From assembly GCA_000720805.1 (NCBI GenBank), contig JODI01000095.1:1-28815 (forward strand): DNA of 28,815 nt. Reading direction: 5' to 3'. Source of the stretch: Streptomyces violaceoruber. Lineage in GTDB: Bacteria > Actinomycetota > Actinomycetes > Streptomycetales > Streptomycetaceae. Both the position numbers and the translations under genes were made by a program. Shown here one piece after another: positions 1 through 7,521 of the stretch (its first letter is position 1; each line of letters opens with the position of its first letter). The notes beneath the pieces are model-generated. The model did no database searches. It saw nothing but the letters and a program-made list of their open reading frames with translations, and was not told the DNA's origin.

Positions 1-43
1 TTCGCCTTAGTCTCGTGGGCTCGGAGATGTGTATAAGAGACAG
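1..43 (+). other. Illumina Nextera i7 adapter (non-biological)
   Basis: Bases 2-9 read TCGCCTTA, the Nextera i7 index N701. They are followed by the Nextera read-2 adapter from 10 to 43, which ends in the 19-base Tn5 mosaic end at 25-43 (AGATGTGTATAAGAGACAG). Native DNA begins at about base 44. An open frame through this stretch gives the well-known artefact peptide MCIRDS. This is library adapter left at a contig end and not a Tn5 insertion, because a sample index sits directly against it. Confidence 0.98.
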
Positions 44-685
44 CTCGTATGCCGTGATCACCGCCTGGGTGCGGTCCCGTGCTCCCAGCTTCGCCAGGAC
101 GGCACTCACGTGTGACTTCACCGTCTCCGTCCCCACGACCAGCCGGGCGGCGATCTCCGCGTTGGACAGGCCCCGGGCCATCAGCCGGAGCACCTCCGCC
201 TCCCGCTCGGTCAGCCGGGCCCGCGCCAACACGTCGCGCGCCGCACGATTGCCGCCGTCGCCGTCGCCGTACTCGGCGGCGAGCCGTCGTACCGACGCCG
301 GGAACAGCAGCGACTCGCCCTCGGCGACCAGCCGGACCGCGTGCACGATCTCGGCCGGCCGGGCCCGCTTCAGCAGGAACCCGTCGGCGCCGGCCCGCAG
401 CGCCTCGTACACGTACTCGTCGTTCTCGAACGTCGTCACCACGAGGATCTTCGGCGGCTGGTCGACCGTCCGCAGCACCGCGCGCGTGGCCTCGATCCCG
501 TCCAGCAGCGGCATCCGTACGTCCATCGCGACCACGTCCGGCCGCAGCTGCCGGACCAGCGGGATCACCGCCGCCCCGTCGGCCGCCTCCCCGACGACCT
601 CGATGTCGGGCTGGGCCTCCAGCACGGCCCGCAGACCGGCGCGGACCAGGGGTTCGTCGTCGACGAGAAGTACGGTGACCGGCAT
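44..685 (-). CDS. LuxR/NarL-family response regulator (3' end cut)
   Basis: Response regulator that would be phosphorylated by the kinase encoded just upstream and then bind DNA. The receiver domain covers about residues 1-120, with the acidic pair D9-D10, the predicted phospho-acceptor D55 in VVAMD, and the conserved Lys in GFLLK. A LuxR helix-turn-helix follows near the C-terminus ([22 protein letters not shown], then VKSHV). The start is the ATG at 685, 14 bp after the kinase stop, so the two are one operon. 214 residues are visible, close to the family's usual 215-225. The frame runs into the adapter without a stop, so only the last few residues are missing, and any residues after AYE would be artefact. 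Confidence 0.93.
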
Positions 686-699
686 CCGGCCAGCGTAGA

Positions 700-1854
700 T
701 CAGCGCAGCGGCAACTCCACATGTACCTGCCAGTCGCCGTCGTCGGGGCCGGTCCGCGCGCGTCCCCCGAGCAGGGCCGTGCGCTCGCGTATGCCCCGCA
801 GCCCGCTGCCCCGCCCTGGGCCCGGTATCGCGGCGGTGAGCGGATTGCGCACCTCCAGGTCGAGCATGTCGTGGCCGACCGAGACGCGGACCCTGACGGG
901 GACCGCTCCCGCGTGCCGCAGCACGTTCGTCAGCGATTCCTGGAGGATGCGGTACCCCTCACGGGAGACCGGGCCCGCGACGGTGTCCAGAGGGCCGGTC
1001 AGTTCGGCGTCCACCTTCGCCCCGGAGACCCGGGCCGACTCCAGAAGCCGGTCGGCGTCCGTCAGCGTGGGCCTGGCGCTCAGGGGCCGCTCCGACTCCC
1101 GCAGGATGCCGAGGACCCGCTCCAGGTCCTCCAACGCGGTCCGTCCGGTCTCCTCGATGGCCTCCAACGCCCGGTCGGTGAACGCCATGTCGCCGGCCGC
1201 CCGCGCCGCGCCCGCCTGCACCACCGCCACCGTCAGGGCGTGCCCGATGGAGTCGTGCAGTTCCCGGGCGATCCGGGTGCGCTCCAGGAGTTGTTCCGTG
1301 CGCACCTCCAGGGCGGCGAGCCGCTCCGCGGCGGACGGGCCGAGGAACCGGAGGGCGAGGGCGGTGATCAGCTCACCCAGTCCCACCACGAACCCGTACA
1401 GCGCCACCAGCGGGAGCGGCACCAGCAGGGCGTACGCCCAGTGCGGTGTCGCCCCGCTCAGGACCGGGACACCCTGAGGCACACGGCCGGACGCCAGCTC
1501 CGCCAGCGAGTACGACAGCAGCGGAAGCCACACGCTTCCCAGCGACGTCAATCCGCCCAGCAGCATGCGCACTTCCAGCCACAGTACGGTGCGCAGCCGG
1601 TCCCGCCAGGTCGCCGACGGAGCCACGGAGATCTCCTCGGCCCGCTCGCCCGGCGTCAGCAGCAGCCGCGCCTGCACGCCCTCGCCCCGGCGCACGGCCG
1701 GGATCAGACCGACCGGCAGCAGCACCAGCGCCGGCACCCACGGGGTCGACATCTCGATCCACATCCACACGCTGACGACCAGCATCGGCACCCACAGGTG
1801 CAGCAAACGCGTGTACGTCGTCCCCCGAAGCAACGGGTGCGGAAGGCGGGCCAT
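700..1854 (-). CDS. Sensor histidine kinase, HisKA_3 (NarL-partner) type
   Basis: Membrane sensor kinase of 384 aa. The N-terminal half has about four hydrophobic segments (roughly residues 18-55 and 95-165) and almost no extracytoplasmic domain, as in the intramembrane-sensing kinases of Gram-positive bacteria. The dimerisation/phosphotransfer helix carries [12 protein letters not shown] with predicted phospho-His H200. A HATPase_c domain follows, with an N-box ([10 protein letters not shown]) and a G-box region ([16 protein letters not shown]). The start chosen is the ATG at 1854, giving [11 protein letters not shown]. The frame stays open far upstream, but that part lies under the divergent ABC gene and is not coding. 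It is in an operon with the response regulator and diverges from an ABC transporter, the usual arrangement for modules that sense a compound and export it. The signal is unknown. Confidence 0.93.
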   Translation of the reverse strand: MARLPHPLLRGTTYTRLLHLWVPMLVVSVWMWIEMSTPWVPALVLLPVGLIPAVRRGEGVQARLLLTPGERAEEISVAPSATWRDRLRTVLWLEVRMLLGGLTSLGSVWLPLLSYSLAELASGRVPQGVPVLSGATPHWAYALLVPLPLVALYGFVVGLGELITALALRFLGPSAAERLAALEVRTEQLLERTRIARELHDSIGHALTVAVVQAGAARAAGDMAFTDRALEAIEETGRTALEDLERVLGILRESERPLSARPTLTDADRLLESARVSGAKVDAELTGPLDTVAGPVSREGYRILQESLTNVLRHAGAVPVRVRVSVGHDMLDLEVRNPLTAAIPGPGRGSGLRGIRERTALLGGRARTGPDDGDWQVHVELPLR

Positions 1855-1962
1855 TCCGTCATCGTGACAGCCGCCACCGACAATCGGCCTCCCCCGCACG
1901 GGGGAGCCGGTGCCCACCGGCGGGGGAGGCCCGGAACCGGTCGCGGCGGCCAGGCTTCTGCC
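1855..1962. promoter_or_regulatory. Divergent promoter region with two inverted repeats
   Basis: This 108-bp gap separates the divergent kinase and ABC ATPase genes, so it must hold both promoters. It contains two adjacent perfect inverted repeats: CTCCCCC-GCAC-GGGGGAG at 1889-1906 and GCCGGTG-CC-CACCGGC at 1906-1921. They could be operator sites for the response regulator or hairpins in a transcript leader. I cannot assign -10/-35 boxes with confidence. Confidence 0.6.
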
Positions 1963-2883
1963 ATGACCAGCATCGACGTCCAAGCCCTCACCAAGGAGTA
2001 CGGCACCCGCCGCGCCGTGGACGCCCTCACCTTCCGTGTCCTGCCCGGCAGGGTCACCGGCTTCCTCGGCCCCAACGGCGCCGGCAAGTCGACCACCATG
2101 CGACTCGTTCTCGGCCTGGACCGGCCCACGTCGGGGACCGCCACCATCGATGGCCGCCCCTACGCCACGTTCCGCGAACCCCTGCGCCACGTCGGCGCGT
2201 TGCTCGACGCGCAGGCCGCCCACGGCTCCCGTACCGCCCGGAACCATCTGCGCGCCCTGGCCGCGAGCAACCGACTCCCGCTCACCCGGGTCGACGAGGT
2301 GGTGGAGGAGACGGGGCTGACCTCGGTCGCGAACCGTCGGGTGGCGACGTACTCCCTGGGCATGCGGCAGCGTCTCGGCATCGCCGCCGCCCTGCTCGGC
2401 GACCCCGAGGTGGTCCTCCTCGACGAGCCGTCCAACGGCCTCGACCCCGAAGGCATCGTCTGGATCCGCGGGTTGCTGCGTCGGCTCGCGGAACAGGGAC
2501 GCACCGTCCTGGTCTCCAGCCACCTCATGAACGAGACCGCCTCCTTCGCCGACCACCTCGTCGTCCTCGGGCGGGGCCGCCTGCTGGCCGACACCCCGAT
2601 GCGGGAGTTCATCCACGCGCGCGTGAAGCCCCGGGTACGGATCCGGACCACCGACGCCACCGCCCTCAGGAACGTCCTCACGGCCCACGGCCACGACGCC
2701 GTGCAGCACGAGGACGGGCACTGGACCGTGCCGGACGCGCGCGTGGACGACATCGGACGGCTCGCCTCCGCCGCGGGCGTACCGATCCTCGAACTCGTCG
2801 CGGAGGAGGCCACCTTGGAACAGGCCTACCTGAATCTGACGGCGACGCAGACCGAGTTCACCGCACAGCCGCAGGAGGTCTGA
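1963..2883 (+). CDS. ABC transporter ATP-binding protein
   Basis: ATPase of 306 aa that would power the membrane subunit encoded 2 bp downstream. The Walker A motif GPNGAGKST is at about residues 36-44, the signature appears as YSLGMRQRLG near residue 130, and Walker B with the catalytic Glu is VVLLDEP at about 150. The switch His is in LVSSHL. The SLGMRQR form of the signature and the C-terminal extension of roughly 80 residues are typical of ABC-2 (bacitracin/lantibiotic-immunity and drug efflux) ATPases. The start is the ATG at 1963; an in-frame extension upstream would lie under the kinase gene and is rejected. The substrate is unknown. Divergence from a two-component system suggests induction by a compound that the transporter handles. 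Confidence 0.95.
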   Translation: MTSIDVQALTKEYGTRRAVDALTFRVLPGRVTGFLGPNGAGKSTTMRLVLGLDRPTSGTATIDGRPYATFREPLRHVGALLDAQAAHGSRTARNHLRALAASNRLPLTRVDEVVEETGLTSVANRRVATYSLGMRQRLGIAAALLGDPEVVLLDEPSNGLDPEGIVWIRGLLRRLAEQGRTVLVSSHLMNETASFADHLVVLGRGRLLADTPMREFIHARVKPRVRIRTTDATALRNVLTAHGHDAVQHEDGHWTVPDARVDDIGRLASAAGVPILELVAEEATLEQAYLNLTATQTEFTAQPQEV

Positions 2884-2885
2884 CC

Positions 2886-3608
2886 ATGGCGTTCCTTCCC
2901 GTGCTCCACTCGGAGTGGATCAAGATCCGTACCCTGCGGTCGCTCATGGGGGCGTTGTGCGCGGTCGTCGTCGTGACGGCGGCCTTCTCCGCACTGGGCG
3001 CGCTCGACACCGGCGACGAGGAGGTCGACCCGCTGTTCTCGGCCTTCTTCGGCTTCACCTTCGGACAGATGGCCGCGATCGCGTTCGGCACGACGGCCGT
3101 GTCGTCCGAGCTCCACGGGGGTTCCCTGCGGGGCGCGTTGACGGCGGTCCCCCAACGGGGCCGGTGGTTCACGGCCAAGATGGTCGCGATCGCCGTTCCG
3201 TCCCTGGCCGTCGGGCTGGTCACGGGCGTCGCGAGCCTGGCCGTGGGCACGGCCGCTCTCGGGGCCGACGCGCGCGGGCTCAGCTGGGCCGAAGGCGTGC
3301 GGGGTGTCGTCGGCTGCGGTGTCTACCTCACGCTCATGGCCCTGTTCGCCGCCGGACTGACCGCCTTGCTGCGCAGCGGCGTCGCCACCCTGAGCATCCT
3401 GATCCCGTTCCTGCTCATCGCGTCCTTCGTGGTGGGGGACATGTCGGCGGGCGTCGCCGACTACCTGCCCGACCGGGCGGGACAAATCGTGTTCCACGAG
3501 ACCTGGGACGGCTCCCTCGGCCCTTGGACGGGCCTGGCGGTGACCGCGCTCTGGACGGGCGCGGCGTTGCTCGCGGGGGCGTGGAACGTCCGTCGACGGG
3601 ACGCGTGA
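2886..3608 (+). CDS. ABC-2 type transporter permease
   Basis: Membrane subunit of 240 aa for the preceding ATPase. It opens with a short cytoplasmic stretch, LPVLHSEWIKIRTLRS, the usual N-terminus of ABC-2 permeases, followed by about six hydrophobic segments: near residues 18-38, 55-75, 95-120, 135-155, 165-185 and 215-235. The start is the ATG at 2886 with a good ribosome site (GGAGGT) inside the end of the ATPase gene, so the two are translationally coupled. The substrate cannot be read from the sequence. Confidence 0.92.
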   Translation: MAFLPVLHSEWIKIRTLRSLMGALCAVVVVTAAFSALGALDTGDEEVDPLFSAFFGFTFGQMAAIAFGTTAVSSELHGGSLRGALTAVPQRGRWFTAKMVAIAVPSLAVGLVTGVASLAVGTAALGADARGLSWAEGVRGVVGCGVYLTLMALFAAGLTALLRSGVATLSILIPFLLIASFVVGDMSAGVADYLPDRAGQIVFHETWDGSLGPWTGLAVTALWTGAALLAGAWNVRRRDA

Positions 3609-3666
3609 TCGCGCCAGGTCTTCGACGCACCGCCCATTGTCAGTGCCGGCCGCTTTACTGGAGCAC

Positions 3667-4110
3667 ATGGACAGCGCGAAGTACGTCGCCAGGATCGACT
3701 CGCTGTGCACCGGGGGTCCCGCCGCGGAGCACTGCGGGTCGGACGTGCTCATGGCAGGCCCCGGTTACACCATCGTGTCGATGGAGATGAGCCCCGCGAG
3801 CTGGACCGGCGACCGGGAGGGACGGGTGCGGACGTTGGAGGACTTCTACGCCCTCAAGGACCACATAGCCGCTCTCCTTGACACCCGCTGGGGCGCGCGG
3901 CGGCCGTGGTGGATGGGGACGCTCGTGGTCCGCATCGACCGCGGGGAGCCGATACCGGAGCCCTGGACGACCATCAGCACCTTGGTGGACGAACTGGACC
4001 TGTGGCAGCCGACCGGCACGGACCGCTGGCTCGCCCTCGGCGTCCTGGAGGGCGAAATGGACGACGAGGTCCATCTCCTGGCCCTGATCACCGAGACCGA
4101 CCCACCGTGA
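3667..4110 (+). CDS. Hypothetical protein, 147 aa
   Basis: I do not recognise this family. The protein is soluble and acidic, with no signal peptide or membrane segment. It is rich in Trp (SWTG, RRPWWMGTLVV, PWTT, DLWQP, DRWLALG), which suggests a compact alpha/beta fold. Two Cys lie near the start (SLCTGG and EHCGS). The likely start is the ATG at 3667, preceded by GGAG. A GTG at 3643 and a TTG at 3637 are in frame and would add 8-10 residues. It lies 58 bp after the ABC permease and could be read from the same promoter, but nothing links it to transport. It converges on the mug gene. Confidence 0.7.
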   Translation: MDSAKYVARIDSLCTGGPAAEHCGSDVLMAGPGYTIVSMEMSPASWTGDREGRVRTLEDFYALKDHIAALLDTRWGARRPWWMGTLVVRIDRGEPIPEPWTTISTLVDELDLWQPTGTDRWLALGVLEGEMDDEVHLLALITETDPP

Positions 4111-4146
4111 ACCGCCGGAGGACTCACCGAGATCTTCAGAAGACCC

Positions 4147-4671
4147 CTAGCCCTCCTCGGCCGCCACCCGCAACCGTGCGAACTCCTCCGCCATGGTCCG
4201 CGCGGTCCAGTGCGCGTTCAGCCCGCTGGGGTTGGGCAGCACCCACACACGGGTGTCGCCGATCGTCCGCTCCTGCGGGCCCACCCCGGCCTTGCGGTCG
4301 TCGAAGGCGGAGCGGTAGGCGGTGATCCCGACCACGGCCAGCCAACGTGGCCGCCACCGCGCCACCTTGAGCGCCAACTGCCGCCCGCCCTCGCGGTACT
4401 CCTGCGTGCTCAGCTCGTCGGCCCGCGCGGTCGCCCGCGCCACGACGTTCGTGATGCCCAAGCCGTACGACAGCAACTCCCGCTGCTCGGACGGCTTCAG
4501 GAGCCTCGGGGTGAACCCGGACAGATGCAGCACCGGCCAGAACCGGTTGCCGGGACGGGCGAAGTGATGGCCCGTCGCGGCCGTCATCAGACCGGGGTTG
4601 ATGCCGCAGAACAGCACGTGAAGACCGTCCGCGACGACGTCCGGTACGAGACGGTCGCGGGCGGCCTCCAA
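4147..4671 (-). CDS. mug: G/U mismatch-specific DNA glycosylase (Mug/TDG type)
   Basis: Removes uracil or thymine mispaired with guanine, starting base-excision repair. The protein is about 174 aa, the usual length for actinobacterial Mug. The active-site motif GINPG lies at about residues 23-27, where the Asn positions the catalytic water, and the second conserved loop is LPNPSGLNAHW near residue 145, which intrudes into the helix. The TTG at 4671 is the first standard start. However, eight more in-frame codons (LTRFTPEE) resemble the start of homologues and would begin at a CTG at 4695 that overlaps the purB stop as CTGA. A non-canonical CTG start is therefore possible. Either way the gene is coupled to purB. 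Confidence 0.9.
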   Translation of the reverse strand: MEAARDRLVPDVVADGLHVLFCGINPGLMTAATGHHFARPGNRFWPVLHLSGFTPRLLKPSEQRELLSYGLGITNVVARATARADELSTQEYREGGRQLALKVARWRPRWLAVVGITAYRSAFDDRKAGVGPQERTIGDTRVWVLPNPSGLNAHWTARTMAEEFARLRVAAEEG

Positions 4672-4691
4672 CTCCTCGGGAGTGAAGCGGG

Positions 4692-6134
4692 TCAGAGGAT
4701 CGCTCCGGGCGTGTAGCCGGCGGCCTCGGGGTGCTGTTTCGCGATCTCCTCGATCCGGCCGACGACCGCGGCGACCTGGTCGGCGGCGGCGCCCGTGAAG
4801 GACAGCTTGTCCGCCATCAGCGCGGCCAACTGGGCGCGGTCCAGGGGGATGCGCCCGTCGGCGGCCAGCTTGTCGAGCAGTTCGTTGCGCTCGGCACCCT
4901 GCTCACGCATGGCCAGCGCGGAGGCGACCGCGTTCTCCTTGATCGCCTCGTGCGCGACCTCACGGCCGACGCCCGCGCGCACCGCGCCCATCAGCACCTT
5001 GGTGGTGGCGAGGAACGGCAGGTAGCGGTCCAGCTCACGCGCCACGACCGCCGGGAACGCGCCGAACTCGTCGAGCACGGTCAGGAACGTCTCCAGGAGG
5101 CCGTCGAGCGCGAAGAACGCGTCCGGCAGCGCGACCCGGCGCACCACCGAGCAGGACACATCGCCCTCGTTCCACTGGTCGCCCGCCAGCTCACCCGTCA
5201 TCGAGGCGTATCCGCGCAGGATCACCATCAGCCCGTTGACCCGCTCGCACGACCGCGTGTTCATCTTGTGCGGCATCGCGGAGGAGCCGACCTGGCCCGG
5301 CTTGAACCCCTCGGTCACCAGCTCGTGGCCCGCCATCAGCCGGATCGTCTTCGCCAGCGACGACGGGGCGGCCGCCAGCTGCACCAGCGCGGTGACGACC
5401 TCGTAGTCCAGCGAACGCGGGTACACCTGGCCGACCGACGTGAACGCCTGCGAGAAGCCCAGGTGCCGCGCGATCCGCTGCTCGAGTTCCGCGAGCTTGA
5501 CCGCGTCCCCGCCGAGCAGGTCCAGCATGTCCTGAGCCGTACCGACCGGGCCCTTGATGCCACGCAGCGGATAGCGGGCAAGGAGCTCCTCGACCCGGCC
5601 GTACGCCACCAGCAGTTCGTCGGCGGCGGTCGCGAAACGCTTGCCGAGGGTGGTGGCCTGCGCGGCCACGTTGTGGGAGCGGCCGGCCATGACCAGCTCA
5701 CCGTACTCACCGGCCAGCTTGCCCAGCCGCGCCAGCACGGCCACCGTACGGTCGCGCACCAGCTCCAGCGAGAGCCGGATCTGCAGCTGCTCGACGTTCT
5801 CGGTGAGGTCGCGGGAGGTCATGCCCTTGTGCACGTGCTCGTGCCCGGCGAGGTCGTTGAACTCCTCGATCCGTGCCTTCACATCGTGCCGCGTGACCTT
5901 CTCGCGCTCGGCGATGGAGGCCAGGTCGACGGTGTCCAGCACGCGCTCGTAGTCGGCGATCGCCGCGTCCGGCACCTCGATCCCGAGGTCTTTCTGCGCC
6001 CTCAGCACGGCGAGCCAGAGCTGACGCTCCAGCCTCACCTTCTGCTCGGGCGACCAGAGCGTGGCGAGCTCGGCGGAGGCGTAGCGTCCGGCGAGGACGT
6101 TCGGGATGCGGGGCTTGGCGGGAGCGGAAGTCAC
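4692..6134 (-). CDS. purB: Adenylosuccinate lyase
   Basis: Purine enzyme of 480 aa. It cleaves SAICAR to AICAR and adenylosuccinate to AMP, releasing fumarate both times. Family signatures are visible: TSRDLTENVEQLQ, the catalytic-His region MAGRSHNVAAQ, and the fumarase/ASL signature VGSSAMPHKMN with the mobile catalytic Ser. The start chosen is the GTG at 6134 (VTSAPAKPRIPNVLAG), which matches the compact N-terminus of the family. The frame upstream is open but corresponds to a pseudogene read in the wrong place. There is no Shine-Dalgarno sequence before the GTG, and a -10-like TAGAAT lies 8 bases upstream, so the mRNA is probably leaderless. It is followed by mug. Confidence 0.96.
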   Translation of the reverse strand: MTSAPAKPRIPNVLAGRYASAELATLWSPEQKVRLERQLWLAVLRAQKDLGIEVPDAAIADYERVLDTVDLASIAEREKVTRHDVKARIEEFNDLAGHEHVHKGMTSRDLTENVEQLQIRLSLELVRDRTVAVLARLGKLAGEYGELVMAGRSHNVAAQATTLGKRFATAADELLVAYGRVEELLARYPLRGIKGPVGTAQDMLDLLGGDAVKLAELEQRIARHLGFSQAFTSVGQVYPRSLDYEVVTALVQLAAAPSSLAKTIRLMAGHELVTEGFKPGQVGSSAMPHKMNTRSCERVNGLMVILRGYASMTGELAGDQWNEGDVSCSVVRRVALPDAFFALDGLLETFLTVLDEFGAFPAVVARELDRYLPFLATTKVLMGAVRAGVGREVAHEAIKENAVASALAMREQGAERNELLDKLAADGRIPLDRAQLAALMADKLSFTGAAADQVAAVVGRIEEIAKQHPEAAGYTPGAIL

Positions 6135-6175
6135 GTGTACGGATTCTACTGGCGATTCCTGCAGGCCAGCGCCCG
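6135..6175 (-). promoter_or_regulatory. purB promoter, probably leaderless transcript
   Basis: On the minus strand TAGAAT (6148 to 6143) is a good -10 box. The 8 bases between it and the purB GTG (6134) place the expected transcription start at or next to the start codon. No ribosome-binding sequence fits in between. No convincing -35 box is visible. Confidence 0.6.
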
Positions 6176-6224
6176 GGTGTTTTCGTCGGAACCTACGAGA
6201 GGGGCGACGGGGCGGCTGGAGGGC

Positions 6225-6562
6225 CGTCGCCGCGAGCTCGGCCGGCACCTGGGCATGGCACGACATTGGCGCGTTGGCGCACACCAGCAGGCCGGCGCCC
6301 TCACGGGCAGCGACGGCACCAGGTCCAGCAGCTCCGGTCGCTTCAGCGGATACGCCCCGGTACATGGCCTTCACCTCGGTCCGCGTTCCGTCCCGCTTCC
6401 GCGTCGGGGTGTCGTAGGCGAACGGGTTGTGCAGCGGGTGCCGGGGCGGGTTTCAGCCATCCGTGGACCAGCGGCGGCCGACGTGGAGCACGTCCCCGGG
6501 GGCGTGTTCCGGCCGGGGGCCGTACGGCCGTACTCGTGGATCCGGCCCCTGACGTTGATCAC
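6225..6562 (-). pseudogene. Degraded DUF4326-family gene
   Basis: Pieces of one protein family appear in order but in different frames on the minus strand. From a GTG at 6562 one frame reads VINVRGR. A second frame then reads DVLHVGRRWSTDG, an in-frame TGA at 6455-6453, and HPLHNPFAYDTPTRKR. A third frame gives LKRPELLDLVPSLP and ACWCAP, and the second frame resumes with MSCHAQVPAELA. The order VNVR / YVGR / NPF / LLDLVP / CWCAP / PCHADVLAEL is that of DUF4326 proteins, small proteins of unknown function that are common in Streptomyces. At least two frameshifts and one stop mean that it cannot make a full protein. It begins 17 bp after the SGNH gene stop, so it may once have been the last gene of that operon. 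Confidence 0.75.
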
Positions 6563-6579
6563 CCGGGTGACCTGACGGA

Positions 6580-7458
6580 CTACTCAGCGGGCCGCTCGTC
6601 CGGCAGGAGACCGGGTTGCCCGGACGGCGACCGCTCGGCCCGGTCGGGCGGCAACAGGGCGGCCCGCTCGGAGGGCGGCAGGCCGGCCCGCTCGTACGGC
6701 AGCAAGTCGGGCCGCTTCGGCGGCAGCCCGTCGCCGGAGGAGCGGCCGGTCAGCCGGCGGCCTATCCATGGCAGCAGGTGCTGCCGGGCGAAGCGGACGT
6801 CCGCGACCCGGCGAGCGCCCCAGCCCGGCGGCGGGGTGAGCGGCAGCGGGGTGCGCCACTCGGTGTCCTCGGGCTCGTACCCGAGTCCCTGCCAGACCGC
6901 CTCCGCGACCCGCCGGTGACCTTCTGCCGTCAGATGCAGCCGGTCGACGTCCCACATCCGCGGGTCGCCGAGCGAGGGCGCCCCGTACAGGTCGACGACG
7001 AGCGCGCCGTGCTGTGCGGCGAGCTCGTCGATACAGACGAACAGTTCCTCCATGCGCGGCCGGAACCGTTCCAGGACCGGGCCCTGGCGGCCGGGGCTGC
7101 GCATCAGCACCAGCTGTTCGCAGGACGGGGCGAGCCGTTCCACGGCCTCCGTCAGGAGCGCGCGGACCCGCCCCATGTCGCACTTGGGCCGCAGCGTGTC
7201 GTTGAGGCCGCCCACCAGCGTGACCACGTCGGCCCGCATGGAGGCCGCCACGTCCACCTGCTCGGCGACGATCTGTCCGATGAGCTTGCCGCGCACCGCG
7301 AGGTTCGCGTACCGGAAGCTGGGGGAGTGGGCCGCCATCCGGCCGGCGAGCAGGTCGGCCCAGCCTCGGTAGGTGCCGTCCGGCAGCAGGTCCGACATGC
7401 CTTCGGTGAAGGAGTCGCCGACCGCGACCAGGCTGGTGTGATTGGGGTTCGTGTGCAT
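6580..7458 (-). CDS. SGNH/GDSL-family hydrolase with octapeptide-repeat tail
   Basis: Predicted cytoplasmic esterase or lipase-like hydrolase of 292 aa; the substrate is unknown. Block I is VAVGDSFTEG (catalytic Ser), block III is GGLND (oxyanion Asn), and block V is DVDRLHLTAEGH (catalytic Asp and His). There is no signal peptide. The start is the ATG at 7458 (MHTNPNHTSLVAVGDSF). Longer in-frame starts up to 7515 lack homology to the family. After the catalytic domain, which ends near residue 240, come about six degenerate copies of an eight-residue unit of the type xLLPxxRA, encoded by 24-bp repeats at about 6586-6735. The tail is proline/arginine-rich and probably disordered. The gene follows the two CBS-domain genes. 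Confidence 0.9.
   Translation of the reverse strand: MHTNPNHTSLVAVGDSFTEGMSDLLPDGTYRGWADLLAGRMAAHSPSFRYANLAVRGKLIGQIVAEQVDVAASMRADVVTLVGGLNDTLRPKCDMGRVRALLTEAVERLAPSCEQLVLMRSPGRQGPVLERFRPRMEELFVCIDELAAQHGALVVDLYGAPSLGDPRMWDVDRLHLTAEGHRRVAEAVWQGLGYEPEDTEWRTPLPLTPPPGWGARRVADVRFARQHLLPWIGRRLTGRSSGDGLPPKRPDLLPYERAGLPPSERAALLPPDRAERSPSGQPGLLPDERPAE
6586..6735 (-). repeat. 24-bp coding tandem repeat, about six degenerate copies
   Basis: In-frame repeat at the 3' end of the SGNH hydrolase gene. Units read GLPPKRPD, LLPYERAG, LPPSERAA, LLPPDRAE, RSPSGQPG and LLPDERPA with a constant eight-codon period. The copies have diverged in sequence but keep LxP and xR positions, so the period has been kept while individual bases changed. 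Confidence 0.8.
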
Positions 7459-7521
7459 GGCGTCTGCGATGGTAACCCGGGCCCATACCCGTCGGTCGGT
7501 CGGCCCGGGCACCACGCACCC

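Noticed and set aside
25..43. Tn5 mosaic end, possible transposon insertion
   Set aside because: It is immediately preceded by the Nextera adapter and a sample index, so it comes from library preparation.
15..698. Open frame on the plus strand beginning [10 protein letters not shown]
   Set aside because: It starts in the sequencing adapter, and the rest is the antisense of the response regulator gene, whose domains are all in the minus frame.
1855..2721. N-terminal extension of the histidine kinase frame
   Set aside because: It lies antisense to the ABC ATPase, which has complete Walker and signature motifs. The extension has low-complexity Gly/Glu-rich sequence without domains.
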